From positions 1 through 7,071 of the forward strand of contig JAESUF010000169.1 in assembly GCA_016763215.1 (NCBI GenBank): a stretch of 7,071 nucleotides of DNA, read 5' to 3'. Source of the DNA: Flavobacteriaceae bacterium (GTDB lineage: Bacteria; Bacteroidota; Bacteroidia; Flavobacteriales; Flavobacteriaceae). Made by a program: the position numbers and the translations under genes. The stretch's first letter is position 1. Every line of letters starts with the position of its first letter. This document shows, in pieces, positions 1 to 5,142 of the stretch. The notes under the pieces are model-generated. The model did no database searches, was not told where the DNA came from, and was given only the letters and a program-made list of their open reading frames with translations.

Positions 1-93
1 TACTTCTATTTGAATATCAAAACTCTCTAAAATGTCAATTGCTTCTTGCATGATTGGAAGATCTGAATCGCTTCCCATTATGATTCCTACCAT
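1..93 (-). CDS. purE: N5-carboxyaminoimidazole ribonucleotide mutase, 5' end only
   Basis: Only the first 31 codons lie in the window; the gene runs off the left edge on the minus strand. The reading frame opens MVGIIMGSDSDLP, the signature of class I PurE, where the GSxSD loop binds the phosphate and substrate of carboxyaminoimidazole ribonucleotide. PurE moves the carboxyl group from N5 to C4 of the imidazole ring, directly after the PurK reaction, so its position downstream of purK fits the pathway. The ATG at 93 is chosen because the frame upstream (to a stop at 157-159) holds no ATG, GTG or TTG codon and reads lysine-rich filler. The gap to the purK stop is 79 nt and contains two hairpins. 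No separate -7 promoter box was seen in that gap, so purE is probably co-transcribed with purK. The identification is secure although the gene is partial. Confidence 0.95.
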   Translation of the reverse strand, partial: MVGIIMGSDSDLPIMQEAIDILESFDIQIEV

Positions 94-137
94 AGGTGTA
101 ATTTTTTTCCGAACTTGTTTCGGAGTCTGTTTATTTA

Positions 138-163
138 ATAAAAAGCTGAATTTAATTCAGCTT
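138..163 (-). terminator. Hairpin with short T-run between purK and purE
   Basis: A near-perfect palindrome (143-163) has arms AAGCTGAATT and AATTCAGCTT around a single central base, giving about 8-9 pairs. Read on the minus strand it is followed by TTTATT, so the RNA would be a hairpin with a weak U-rich tail just after the purK stop. It looks like a weak intrinsic terminator or a processing and stabilising hairpin inside the purKE transcript. The stem is A/T-rich and the U-run is interrupted, so read-through to purE is expected. Whether it lowers purE relative to purK cannot be told from sequence. Confidence 0.5.
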
Positions 164-172
164 AACGAGTAC

Positions 173-1330
173 TTACTTCGAAACCACTTTAATTGTTTCT
201 TTTACTTTTTGAGCAATGGTTCTTGCCTTGTCAATATCTTTGTTAACAATGGTTACATGCCCCATTTTTCGAAAAGGCTTCGTCACCTTCTTTCCATAGA
301 TATGAGGTGTCACCCCTTCTATTTTTAAAATATCGTCCATGTTCTCATAAACAACATCACCAGTATGTCCTTCAGCACCAACCAAATTCACCATTATTCC
401 AGCGACTTTGCTATCGGTGTTTCCTAAAGGAAGATTTAGAATACTTCTTAGGTGTTGTTCAAACTGATTTGTATAACTAGCTTCAATGCTATAATGACCA
501 GAGTTGTGCGTTCTTGGCGCAACTTCATTTACTAAAATTTCGTCATCTTCTGTTTGAAACATTTCAACTGCTAACAAACCAATGAAATCAAAAGAAGCTG
601 CAACTTTAAGGGCAATATCTCTAGCTTTATCTGCAACTGAATTATCTATTCTAGCCGGACAAATAACATACTCAACCTGATTTGCTTCTGGATGAAATTC
701 CATTTCAACAACAGGGTATGTTTTAATTTCACCTTGTTTGTTTCTAGCAACGATAACAGCCAATTCATTTTTAAAAGGAATTAGTTTTTCAGTAATGCAT
801 TCTACATCGGAAAGTTGGTCTAAATCGTTACTTGAACGAACAATTTTTACACCTGTTCCATCGTATCCAAACCGAGTAGCTTTCCAAACAAAAGGAAGTT
901 CGACAGCGCCGTTTGCAAAAGAATGTTTCAATTCTGTTAAAGAAGTATATCTAGAAAATTCGGCAGTAGGAATCTGATGATCAATGTAAAAAAGCTTCTG
1001 TGTTGCTTTGTTTTGAATGATTCGTAAGTCCTTTGGTTTTGGGTAAATAGATACACCTTCAGCAGCTAAGGTATCCAATGCATCAATATTTACATTTTCA
1101 ATTTCAATTGTCAAAAGATCTACTTTTTTTCCAAAATTATAGACCGTATCAAAATCTAGTAAATCTCCTTGATGAAATTCATTGCAGATTTCTGCGCATG
1201 GGGCTTCAGAAGAAGCGTCTAAAATAACAGTATAAATATCGAACTTTTGAGTTTCGGCAAGTAGCATTCTTCCTAATTGCCCGCCTCCTAAAACGCCTAA
1301 TTTAAAATCTGAAGAGAAATAATTTTTCAA
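173..1330 (-). CDS. purK: N5-carboxyaminoimidazole ribonucleotide synthase
   Basis: PurK uses ATP and bicarbonate to carboxylate 5-aminoimidazole ribonucleotide at N5 in cytosolic purine synthesis, feeding PurE encoded just downstream. The 385-residue length is normal for the family. The N-terminal nucleotide-binding loop reads LGVLGGGQLGRM (residues 11-22). The ATP-grasp domain covers roughly 108-295, with FVWKATRFGYDGTG (147-160) matching the glycine-rich ATP loop and NEVAPRTHNSGHYSIEA (268-284) the metal and substrate-binding strand; the C-terminal domain follows from about 300. The start codon is TTG at 1330: the frame has a stop 21 nt upstream, no ATG between, and the first internal Met (residue 22) would cut off the GGGQLG loop. 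A TAnnTTTG -7 box lies about 25 nt upstream. All catalytic regions appear intact. Confidence 0.97.
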   Translation of the reverse strand: MKNYFSSDFKLGVLGGGQLGRMLLAETQKFDIYTVILDASSEAPCAEICNEFHQGDLLDFDTVYNFGKKVDLLTIEIENVNIDALDTLAAEGVSIYPKPKDLRIIQNKATQKLFYIDHQIPTAEFSRYTSLTELKHSFANGAVELPFVWKATRFGYDGTGVKIVRSSNDLDQLSDVECITEKLIPFKNELAVIVARNKQGEIKTYPVVEMEFHPEANQVEYVICPARIDNSVADKARDIALKVAASFDFIGLLAVEMFQTEDDEILVNEVAPRTHNSGHYSIEASYTNQFEQHLRSILNLPLGNTDSKVAGIMVNLVGAEGHTGDVVYENMDDILKIEGVTPHIYGKKVTKPFRKMGHVTIVNKDIDKARTIAQKVKETIKVVSK

Positions 1331-1355
1331 GTTGAAAAAAGCTAAAAATTAGAGA

Positions 1356-1363
1356 CAAAAGTA
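1356..1363 (-). promoter_or_regulatory. Bacteroidota-type -7 promoter box for purKE
   Basis: On the minus strand the sequence reads TACTTTTG, an exact match to the Bacteroidota -7 consensus TAnnTTTG, 25 nt upstream of the purK TTG codon. This predicts a 5' leader of about 20 nt. I saw no clear -33 TTG element at the usual distance, so the box alone supports the call. It overlaps the 3' flank of the preceding lipoprotein gene. Confidence 0.5.
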
Positions 1364-1365
1364 CA

Positions 1366-1384
1366 AATTCTATTTTCTAGAATT
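1366..1384 (-). terminator. Weak hairpin after the Rieske-like lipoprotein gene
   Basis: Arms AATTCTA (1366-1372) and TAGAATT (1378-1384) form a 7-bp stem with a 5-nt loop, beginning 3 nt after the lipoprotein stop codon on the minus strand. The following bases are TTTG rather than a true T-run and the stem has a single G-C pair, so this is at best a weak terminator. It lies directly upstream of the predicted purK promoter, where a transcript end would be expected. Confidence 0.3.
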
Positions 1385-1387
1385 GAA

Positions 1388-1813
1388 TTAAAAGTTAGTG
1401 ATTCTTAGAATAGAACCACTTAAGTTTTCTACTAAATATTCTTTAGCGAAACAAGTGACTCCTTGCGTTAATGGTGAACCGTTTAAAATATTGAATTCGC
1501 TTTGGTCGCATGGACACACAATTCGCAAGCTAGAATTTACGATCATCTGTGAACAGGAAGATAAATTTTGTCCAGGACATAATCTGTCAAAGGCTTTAAA
1601 TTGTGTTCCGTTTATATTATAGACAATAATACCTTGAAGCCCACCACCACTAGTGTAGGCCCATCCTCCAGGAACTTGTAAGTTGATAAACTGAGGAAGG
1701 TCTAAGTTGACGGTTTCGTTCACGCTTATAAATGGAGAACAATTGTTATTAGTTCCGTTTGTGCTACAGCCTAATAAGAATATGGTTACGAGTAAGAACC
1801 CTGCTTTTTTCAC
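1388..1813 (-). CDS. Rieske-like lipoprotein lacking the histidine ligands
   Basis: The 141-residue product starts with a lipoprotein signal, MKKAGFLLVTIFLLGC, with the lipobox LLGC placing the acylated cysteine at residue 16, so the protein should be membrane-anchored and face the periplasm or cell surface. The remainder resembles a small Rieske domain: box 1 would be C79-P-G81 and box 2 C100-P-C102-D103, in the context CPCDQSEFN, which mirrors the classical CPCHGSxF. Both histidines that bind the second iron are replaced (by Gly81 and Asp103), and the protein contains no histidine at all, so a conventional Rieske [2Fe-2S] cluster is unlikely. C87 and C102 could still form the family's disulfide. 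Other cysteines are C25 and C121. The start is GTG at 1813, with an in-frame stop 21 nt upstream and no ATG. It is transcribed divergently from greA. The fold assignment is inferred from motifs; the function is unknown. Confidence 0.8.
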   Translation of the reverse strand: MKKAGFLLVTIFLLGCSTNGTNNNCSPFISVNETVNLDLPQFINLQVPGGWAYTSGGGLQGIIVYNINGTQFKAFDRLCPGQNLSSCSQMIVNSSLRIVCPCDQSEFNILNGSPLTQGVTCFAKEYLVENLSGSILRITNF

Positions 1814-1853
1814 GATGTATATTTTGTGTATTTATAGTTAAACGGAGGCAATT

Positions 1854-1867
1854 TACAAATATTTGTA
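1854..1867. promoter_or_regulatory. 14-bp perfect palindrome in the lipoprotein-greA divergent region
   Basis: TACAAATATTTGTA is a perfect inverted repeat whose right end overlaps the first two bases of the predicted greA -7 box. Its right half also starts a tandem repeat: ATTTGTA occurs at 1861-1867 and again at 1869-1875. A symmetric site overlapping a promoter is what an operator looks like, but it is A/T-only apart from two G-C pairs, so chance occurrence in this low-GC genome cannot be excluded. Confidence 0.35.
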
Positions 1868-1873
1868 CATTTG
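1866..1873 (+). promoter_or_regulatory. greA: Bacteroidota-type -7 promoter box for greA
   Basis: TACATTTG is an exact TAnnTTTG match, 105 nt upstream of the greA ATG. Transcription would start near 1878-1881 and give a leader of about 100 nt. No convincing -33 TTG was found 17-22 nt upstream. It is the only full match to the box that I saw between the divergent genes on the plus strand. Confidence 0.5.
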
Positions 1874-1880
1874 TAGTCTA

Positions 1881-1921
1881 AATCTCATTCTGTAAAAAGG
1901 CAATGAGATTTTCTATTTTTT
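1881..1921 (+). terminator. Terminator-like hairpin in the greA leader
   Basis: Arms AATCTCATT (1881-1889) and AATGAGATT (1902-1910) form a perfect 9-bp stem with a 12-nt loop, followed at once by TTCTATTTTTT. No gene on the plus strand ends here; the structure lies between the predicted greA promoter and the greA start. If it terminates transcription, most initiation would give a leader RNA of roughly 40-45 nt, making it an attenuator. The stem has only three G-C pairs, so partial termination is more likely than complete termination. A second small hairpin (TTTTAG and CTAAAA, 1933-1947) follows further down the leader. Confidence 0.5.
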
Positions 1922-1978
1922 GGAAATGGTGTTTTTAGCCCCTAAAAGCAACTACGAATGAATTAAAAACTAGATAGG

Positions 1979-2452
1979 ATGAGTGACGTTTCATATTACA
2001 CACCAGAAGGATTAAAAAAACTCAAAGACGAGTTATTACAATTAGAACAAGTTGAAAGGCCAAGAGTTTCTCAAGAAATTGCTGATGCTAGAGATAAAGG
2101 AGATTTAAGTGAAAATGCTGAGTATCATGCTGCTAAAGAAGAGCAATCCTTGTTGGAAACAAAAATAGCCAAACTTAAAAATGTAGTAGCGAGTGCTAGA
2201 ATCATTGATGAGTCTCAATTAGATAATTCTAAAATATTGATTCACTCTAAAGTGAAGATTAAGAATTCTGCTAATGGGATGGAGTTTGCATATACATTGG
2301 TTGCCGACTCTGAGTCTGATATAAGAAATGGAAAACTTTCTGTAAATTCTCCAATTGGAAAAGGATTGTTAGGGAAAGAAGTTGGTGATTTAGCAGAGAT
2401 ACAGGTTCCAAATGGAATTATGAATTTCGAAGTTATCGAAATTTCGAGATAA
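1979..2452 (+). CDS. greA: Transcription elongation factor GreA
   Basis: GreA enters the secondary channel of RNA polymerase and stimulates cleavage of the 3' end of backtracked RNA, rescuing stalled complexes and improving fidelity. The 157 residues match the family length. The N-terminal coiled-coil hairpin spans about 1-75; its tip holds GDLSENAEYHAAKEEQ (41-56), with the acidic pair D42 and E45 that helps hold the catalytic magnesium. The C-terminal FKBP-like domain (about 83-157) contains the conserved SVNSPIGKGLLGKEVGD stretch (121-137). The ATG at 1979 is a clear start, and TAGGATG overlaps it without a proper Shine-Dalgarno spacing. The gene has a long structured leader with a possible attenuator and is followed by a strong terminator, so it appears to be a single-gene transcript. 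Confidence 0.98.
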   Translation: MSDVSYYTPEGLKKLKDELLQLEQVERPRVSQEIADARDKGDLSENAEYHAAKEEQSLLETKIAKLKNVVASARIIDESQLDNSKILIHSKVKIKNSANGMEFAYTLVADSESDIRNGKLSVNSPIGKGLLGKEVGDLAEIQVPNGIMNFEVIEISR

Positions 2453-2538
2453 TATTATTATAGGGAAGAATGACGAAGTAATCTCTTAATTGATAGATTG
2501 TTTTGTTATTATTTACAATAACAGCAAAATTTTTAAAG

Positions 2539-2570
2539 AAAAACGCTTTTCAAACGAAAAGCGTTTTTTA
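2539..2570 (+). terminator. Strong intrinsic terminator after greA
   Basis: Arms AAAAACGCTTTTC (2539-2551) and GAAAAGCGTTTTT (2556-2568) form a 13-bp stem closed by an AAAC loop and ending in a run of six T. The symmetric A and T tracts mean it could also work on the minus strand. A smaller hairpin just before it (TGTTATT at 2504-2510, AATAACA at 2517-2523) may add to 3'-end stability. Only 22 nt separate this terminator from the HIT gene start, so that gene either depends on read-through or uses a promoter overlapping the terminator; TATTTTTA at 2569-2576 is a 7-of-8 match to the -7 box. Confidence 0.85.
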
Positions 2571-2592
2571 TTTTTATATAAAATAGAAACAC

Positions 2593-2982
2593 ATGAGTAT
2601 TTTTACAAAGATTGTTGCAGGAGAAATTCCATCGTATAAAATTGCCGAAGACGAAAAGTATTTTGCTTTTTTAGATATTAATCCCAATACAAAAGGACAC
2701 ACATTGGTAATTCCCAAACAAGAAGAGAATAAAATTTTCGACCTCGACCGAGAAGCATATTCAGGTTTGATGAACTTTTCTTACCGAGTGGCAAAAGCTT
2801 TGGAAAAAACAGTTTCTTGTAAGAGAGTTGGGATGAGTGTGATTGGATTAGAAGTGCCTCATGTACACGTGCACTTAATTCCAATTAATAAGATGGACGA
2901 TATGCGTTTTGTAAAGAAAGATAAATTAAGTCATCAAGAATTTGTTGATTTAGCATCAGTCATTGCTGAGAATTTTGAGTAA
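2593..2982 (+). CDS. HIT-family nucleotide hydrolase/transferase-like protein
   Basis: This 129-residue cytosolic protein carries the histidine triad PHVHVHLIP (89-97), with the central H92 expected to be the nucleophile that attacks the alpha-phosphate of a nucleoside phosphoramidate or dinucleoside polyphosphate. The typical N-terminal pattern SIFTKIVAGEIPSYKIAED (2-20) and the strand GHTLVIPK (35-42) are present. Small bacterial HIT proteins of this size act on AMP-lysine-type phosphoramidates, Ap4A or related nucleotides; the exact substrate cannot be assigned from sequence. ATG at 2593 is the only reasonable start, since the family's conserved residues begin at codon 2. It follows greA but is separated from it by a strong terminator, and it converges on the histidine kinase gene. 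Confidence 0.95.
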   Translation: MSIFTKIVAGEIPSYKIAEDEKYFAFLDINPNTKGHTLVIPKQEENKIFDLDREAYSGLMNFSYRVAKALEKTVSCKRVGMSVIGLEVPHVHVHLIPINKMDDMRFVKKDKLSHQEFVDLASVIAENFE

Positions 2983-2987
2983 ATGTC

Positions 2988-3007
2988 ATTCCTGAGAAAT
3001 CGGGAAT
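2988..3007. repeat. Small palindromic repeat of the ATTCC...GGAAT type
   Basis: ATTCCTGA and TCGGGAAT pair over 8 bp (one T-G wobble) around a GAAA tetraloop, flanked by TGTC on the left and CCA on the right. The whole reads like one copy of the widespread dispersed intergenic repeat with core GTCATTCCTGCGAAAGCAGGAATCCA, here somewhat diverged. It lies between the convergent HIT and kinase genes, 5 nt after the HIT stop, and may serve as a 3'-end hairpin for both. A T-run (3016-3020) comes too far downstream of the stem for a textbook terminator. Only one copy is in the window, so its repeat status rests on resemblance. Confidence 0.5.
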
Positions 3008-3053
3008 CCAAAGCGTTTTTATTGTAGATTTTGTATTAAGGTCAGCACGACAA

Positions 3054-4202
3054 CTAAGCCTTGTTCAATACAATCTGAAACGTTGTCCCTTTATTGATTT
3101 CAGATTTTTTAACGAAGATCTTTCCTTTGTGATAGTCTTTGATAATTCGATTAGAAAGAGATAATCCCAACCCCCAGCCACGTTTTTTTGTGGTGTAACC
3201 GGGTTTGAATATTTGTTTGAACTTCGACTTCGGGATTCCTTTCCCAGAATCTGTTACGTTTATTCTAATTTTCTTAGTGTCAGTTGTTAAATGAACAGAT
3301 AGTTCTCCCTTTCCTTGCATTGCATCAATAGCATTCTTGATAAGGTTCTCTATAACCCATCCAAAAAGCTCGATATTTAAATTGCTAAAAAGTTCTCTTT
3401 CTTCTGACTCGAACCTAAAAGAGATTTGCTTTGAGCTTCTAGATTCTAGATAATCGTAGGTTTTTTTAGTGATGTCGTATATATTGTGTTTTTTTAATTC
3501 GGGAAGGGAACCAATTTTTGAAAAACGATTGGCAATAGTATTCAAACGATGTACGTCGTTTTCAATCTCATCGACATATTTAGTACTGATCTTTTCAACT
3601 TTTAAAATGGCAATCCAACCCAATAAGGAAGATAAAGGAGTCCCTATTTGATGTGCCGTTTCTTTAGCCATCCCTGTCCACAGTTTGTTTTGCTCCGCAA
3701 TTTTATTTGAGGTAAACATCATATATATAACGGCTAAGAATAATGTAAGAATTAGAATTAAAGCTAAAGGGTAATAGGTGAGTTTATTTAATAAATCGGA
3801 ATCCTTATAATAAATATATTCTGTGACACTTAAATATTTTATCTCAATTGGTTGGTTCTGACTTTTCATTCTTGCCAGTTGCCGTTCTAAATATTTTTTA
3901 TCTAAAGCTTTAATAGAGTCTAAATTAAAAAACTCTTTAATAGTCCCATTCTCATCTACTAAAATCATGGGAATTTTGGTGTTGCTTTGTAAAATTGCTA
4001 AAGGAAGTACTGTACTTGCGTTTAAATCAGTATTCTCTGCAATCTCTTTTTGAGCAGCAGCGACTATTTCCATTTTTACACGTTCCTCGTTTTTGAATAA
4101 CTTGAAAAAGCCATACGTGTTCCACAGAATTAAGGAAACAATAATAAACGAAATAAAAATGGCTACTCTTTTTAAAAGTAGTGTGCTCTTTAAAAAACTC
4201 AT
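3054..4202 (-). CDS. Membrane-bound sensor histidine kinase (orphan)
   Basis: The 382-residue protein has one membrane helix at about residues 12-33, an extracytoplasmic segment of about 110 residues containing IPMILVDENGTI (a hint of a PAS/Cache-like strand pair), and a second helix at about 143-164. The cytoplasmic part has an H-box AHQIGTPLSSLLGW (phospho-accepting His at about 184), the N-box ENLIKNAIDAM (285-295), the G1 box DSGKGIP (318-324), an F-box-like QIFKPGYTTK, and the G2 box GWGLGLSLS (342-350). All ATP-binding motifs look intact, so it should autophosphorylate. The start used is ATG at 4202; a TTG codon directly before it is less likely. No response regulator gene lies next to it, so its partner must be elsewhere. 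It is divergent from the flavin reductase-like gene and convergent with the HIT gene. The signal sensed is unknown. Confidence 0.95.
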   Translation of the reverse strand: MSFLKSTLLLKRVAIFISFIIVSLILWNTYGFFKLFKNEERVKMEIVAAAQKEIAENTDLNASTVLPLAILQSNTKIPMILVDENGTIKEFFNLDSIKALDKKYLERQLARMKSQNQPIEIKYLSVTEYIYYKDSDLLNKLTYYPLALILILTLFLAVIYMMFTSNKIAEQNKLWTGMAKETAHQIGTPLSSLLGWIAILKVEKISTKYVDEIENDVHRLNTIANRFSKIGSLPELKKHNIYDITKKTYDYLESRSSKQISFRFESEERELFSNLNIELFGWVIENLIKNAIDAMQGKGELSVHLTTDTKKIRINVTDSGKGIPKSKFKQIFKPGYTTKKRGWGLGLSLSNRIIKDYHKGKIFVKKSEINKGTTFQIVLNKA

Positions 4203-4206
4203 CAAA

Positions 4207-4214
4207 CAAATATA
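4207..4214 (-). promoter_or_regulatory. -7 promoter box abutting the histidine kinase start
   Basis: On the minus strand TATATTTG exactly matches TAnnTTTG and ends only 4 nt before the kinase ATG (TATATTTG, TTTG, ATG). If used, transcription would start at or within a few bases of the start codon, producing a leaderless or nearly leaderless mRNA. No good -33 element was seen at the right spacing, so the match may be fortuitous. Confidence 0.4.
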
Positions 4215-4252
4215 CTAGATTCAACACTATAACTGATTTGTAAAATTGATAG

Positions 4253-4266
4253 TATCTTTACAGGAG
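4253..4266 (+). promoter_or_regulatory. Candidate -7 box and Shine-Dalgarno before the flavin reductase-like gene
   Basis: TATCTTTA (4253-4260) matches seven of eight positions of TAnnTTTG, and AGGAG (4262-4266) lies 10 nt upstream of the ATG at 4277. An alternative weaker box, TAAAATTG, lies at 4241-4248. If TATCTTTA is used, the AGGAG falls at about the transcription start, so both elements may not function together. The AGGAG stands out because the other starts in this window lack one. Confidence 0.35.
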
Positions 4267-4276
4267 AATTTTTTAC

Positions 4277-5137
4277 ATGATTTCAATCAATCCAAGTGAA
4301 ATTCCGACAGGAAAACTTCACGGTTATTTATTAGGTGCCATTGCGCCAAGACCCATAGCTTTTGCAAGTACTATAGATAAAGACGGAAATCCGAATTTAT
4401 CTCCGTTCAGCTTTTTTAATGTCTTTGGAGCAAATCCACCAACACTAATTTTTTCTCCAGCCAGGCGTGTACGAGATAATACAACAAAACACACCTTGCA
4501 AAATGCTGAAGCAACAAAAGAAGTGGTAATCAATGTTGTAAACTATTTGATTGTTCATCAAATGTCTTTAAGTAGTACAGAGTATCCTGAAGGCGTTAAT
4601 GAGTTTGTAAAGGCAGGTCTTACGATGTTGCCTTCCGATGTAGTAAAACCTTTTCGCGTAGCTGAATCTCCTGTACAATTTGAATGCAAGGTGAAAGATA
4701 TTATCTATACTGGAGATGAAGGAGGAGCAGGAAATCTAATTATCTGCGAAGTTGTGAAATTACATATTAATGAAGATGTATTGGATGAGAATGGTGCCAT
4801 AGATCAATATAAAATAGATTTGGTTGCTAGAGCAGGAGGGAGCTATTATTCAAGAGCAAGAGAAGGCTTTTTTGAGATTCCAAAACCTGTTTCTACCCTA
4901 GGGATTGGCGTAGATCAAATTCCTGAAGAGATTAGAAATAGTACTGTTCTTACTGGGAATAATCTAGGGGTGTTAGGAAATGTAGAGTCGCTCCCAGATG
5001 ATACAAGTGTTAATAACTTTGCGAAAGAACATTCCGAGTTAATGGGCTTAGAAATTGGAAAAAAACATACATTTGCTCAACAGTATATAGAAAGAAACGA
5101 TGTTGAACGTGCTTGGAAAGTGCTTTTATTAAAATAG
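4277..5137 (+). CDS. Flavin reductase-like FMN-binding protein
   Basis: The N-terminal two thirds (about 15-185) belong to the flavin reductase-like, split-barrel FMN-binding domain. Diagnostic segments are APRPIAFAST (22-31), NLSPFSFFNVFGANPPTLIFSP (40-61), which lines the flavin pocket, a stretch VVINVVN (83-89), and SPVQFECKV (131-139). Such proteins bind FMN and act as NAD(P)H:flavin oxidoreductases, partner reductases of monooxygenases, or uncharacterised flavoproteins; the substrate cannot be named here. The product has 286 residues, about 90 more than a minimal domain. The extra C-terminal part (about 195-286) is charged and probably helical, without a motif I recognise. ATG at 4277 is preceded by an AGGAG. 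The next gene begins 5 nt after the stop codon, so the two are surely co-transcribed. Confidence 0.9.
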   Translation: MISINPSEIPTGKLHGYLLGAIAPRPIAFASTIDKDGNPNLSPFSFFNVFGANPPTLIFSPARRVRDNTTKHTLQNAEATKEVVINVVNYLIVHQMSLSSTEYPEGVNEFVKAGLTMLPSDVVKPFRVAESPVQFECKVKDIIYTGDEGGAGNLIICEVVKLHINEDVLDENGAIDQYKIDLVARAGGSYYSRAREGFFEIPKPVSTLGIGVDQIPEEIRNSTVLTGNNLGVLGNVESLPDDTSVNNFAKEHSELMGLEIGKKHTFAQQYIERNDVERAWKVLLLK

Positions 5138-5142
5138 AAATT

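Noticed and set aside
32..328. 98-codon plus-strand open frame
   Set aside because: It lies antisense across the purE start and the purK 3' end, both well supported, and its product resembles nothing known.
738..977. 79-codon plus-strand open frame
   Set aside because: It is a shadow inside purK on the opposite strand, in the conserved ATP-grasp region.
1398..1622. 74-codon plus-strand open frame
   Set aside because: It is antisense to the lipoprotein gene, whose signal peptide and cysteine motifs are convincing.
1926..1961. An 11-codon open frame (MVFLAPKSNYE) in the greA leader, a possible leader peptide
   Set aside because: It is short, has no ribosome site or run of regulatory codons, and such frames arise often by chance.
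3009..3023. Similarity of CAAAGCGTTTTTATT to the right arm of the greA terminator (2557-2572)
   Set aside because: The match is short and A/T-rich with an indel, and no matching left arm is present, so chance is the simpler explanation.
4203..4205. TTG as start of the histidine kinase
   Set aside because: An ATG follows immediately and is the better start; TTG adds only one residue.
5113..5142. Upstream TTG start for the DUF3127 gene
   Set aside because: It would overlap the flavin reductase gene and add ten residues absent from the family, which begins at MEV.
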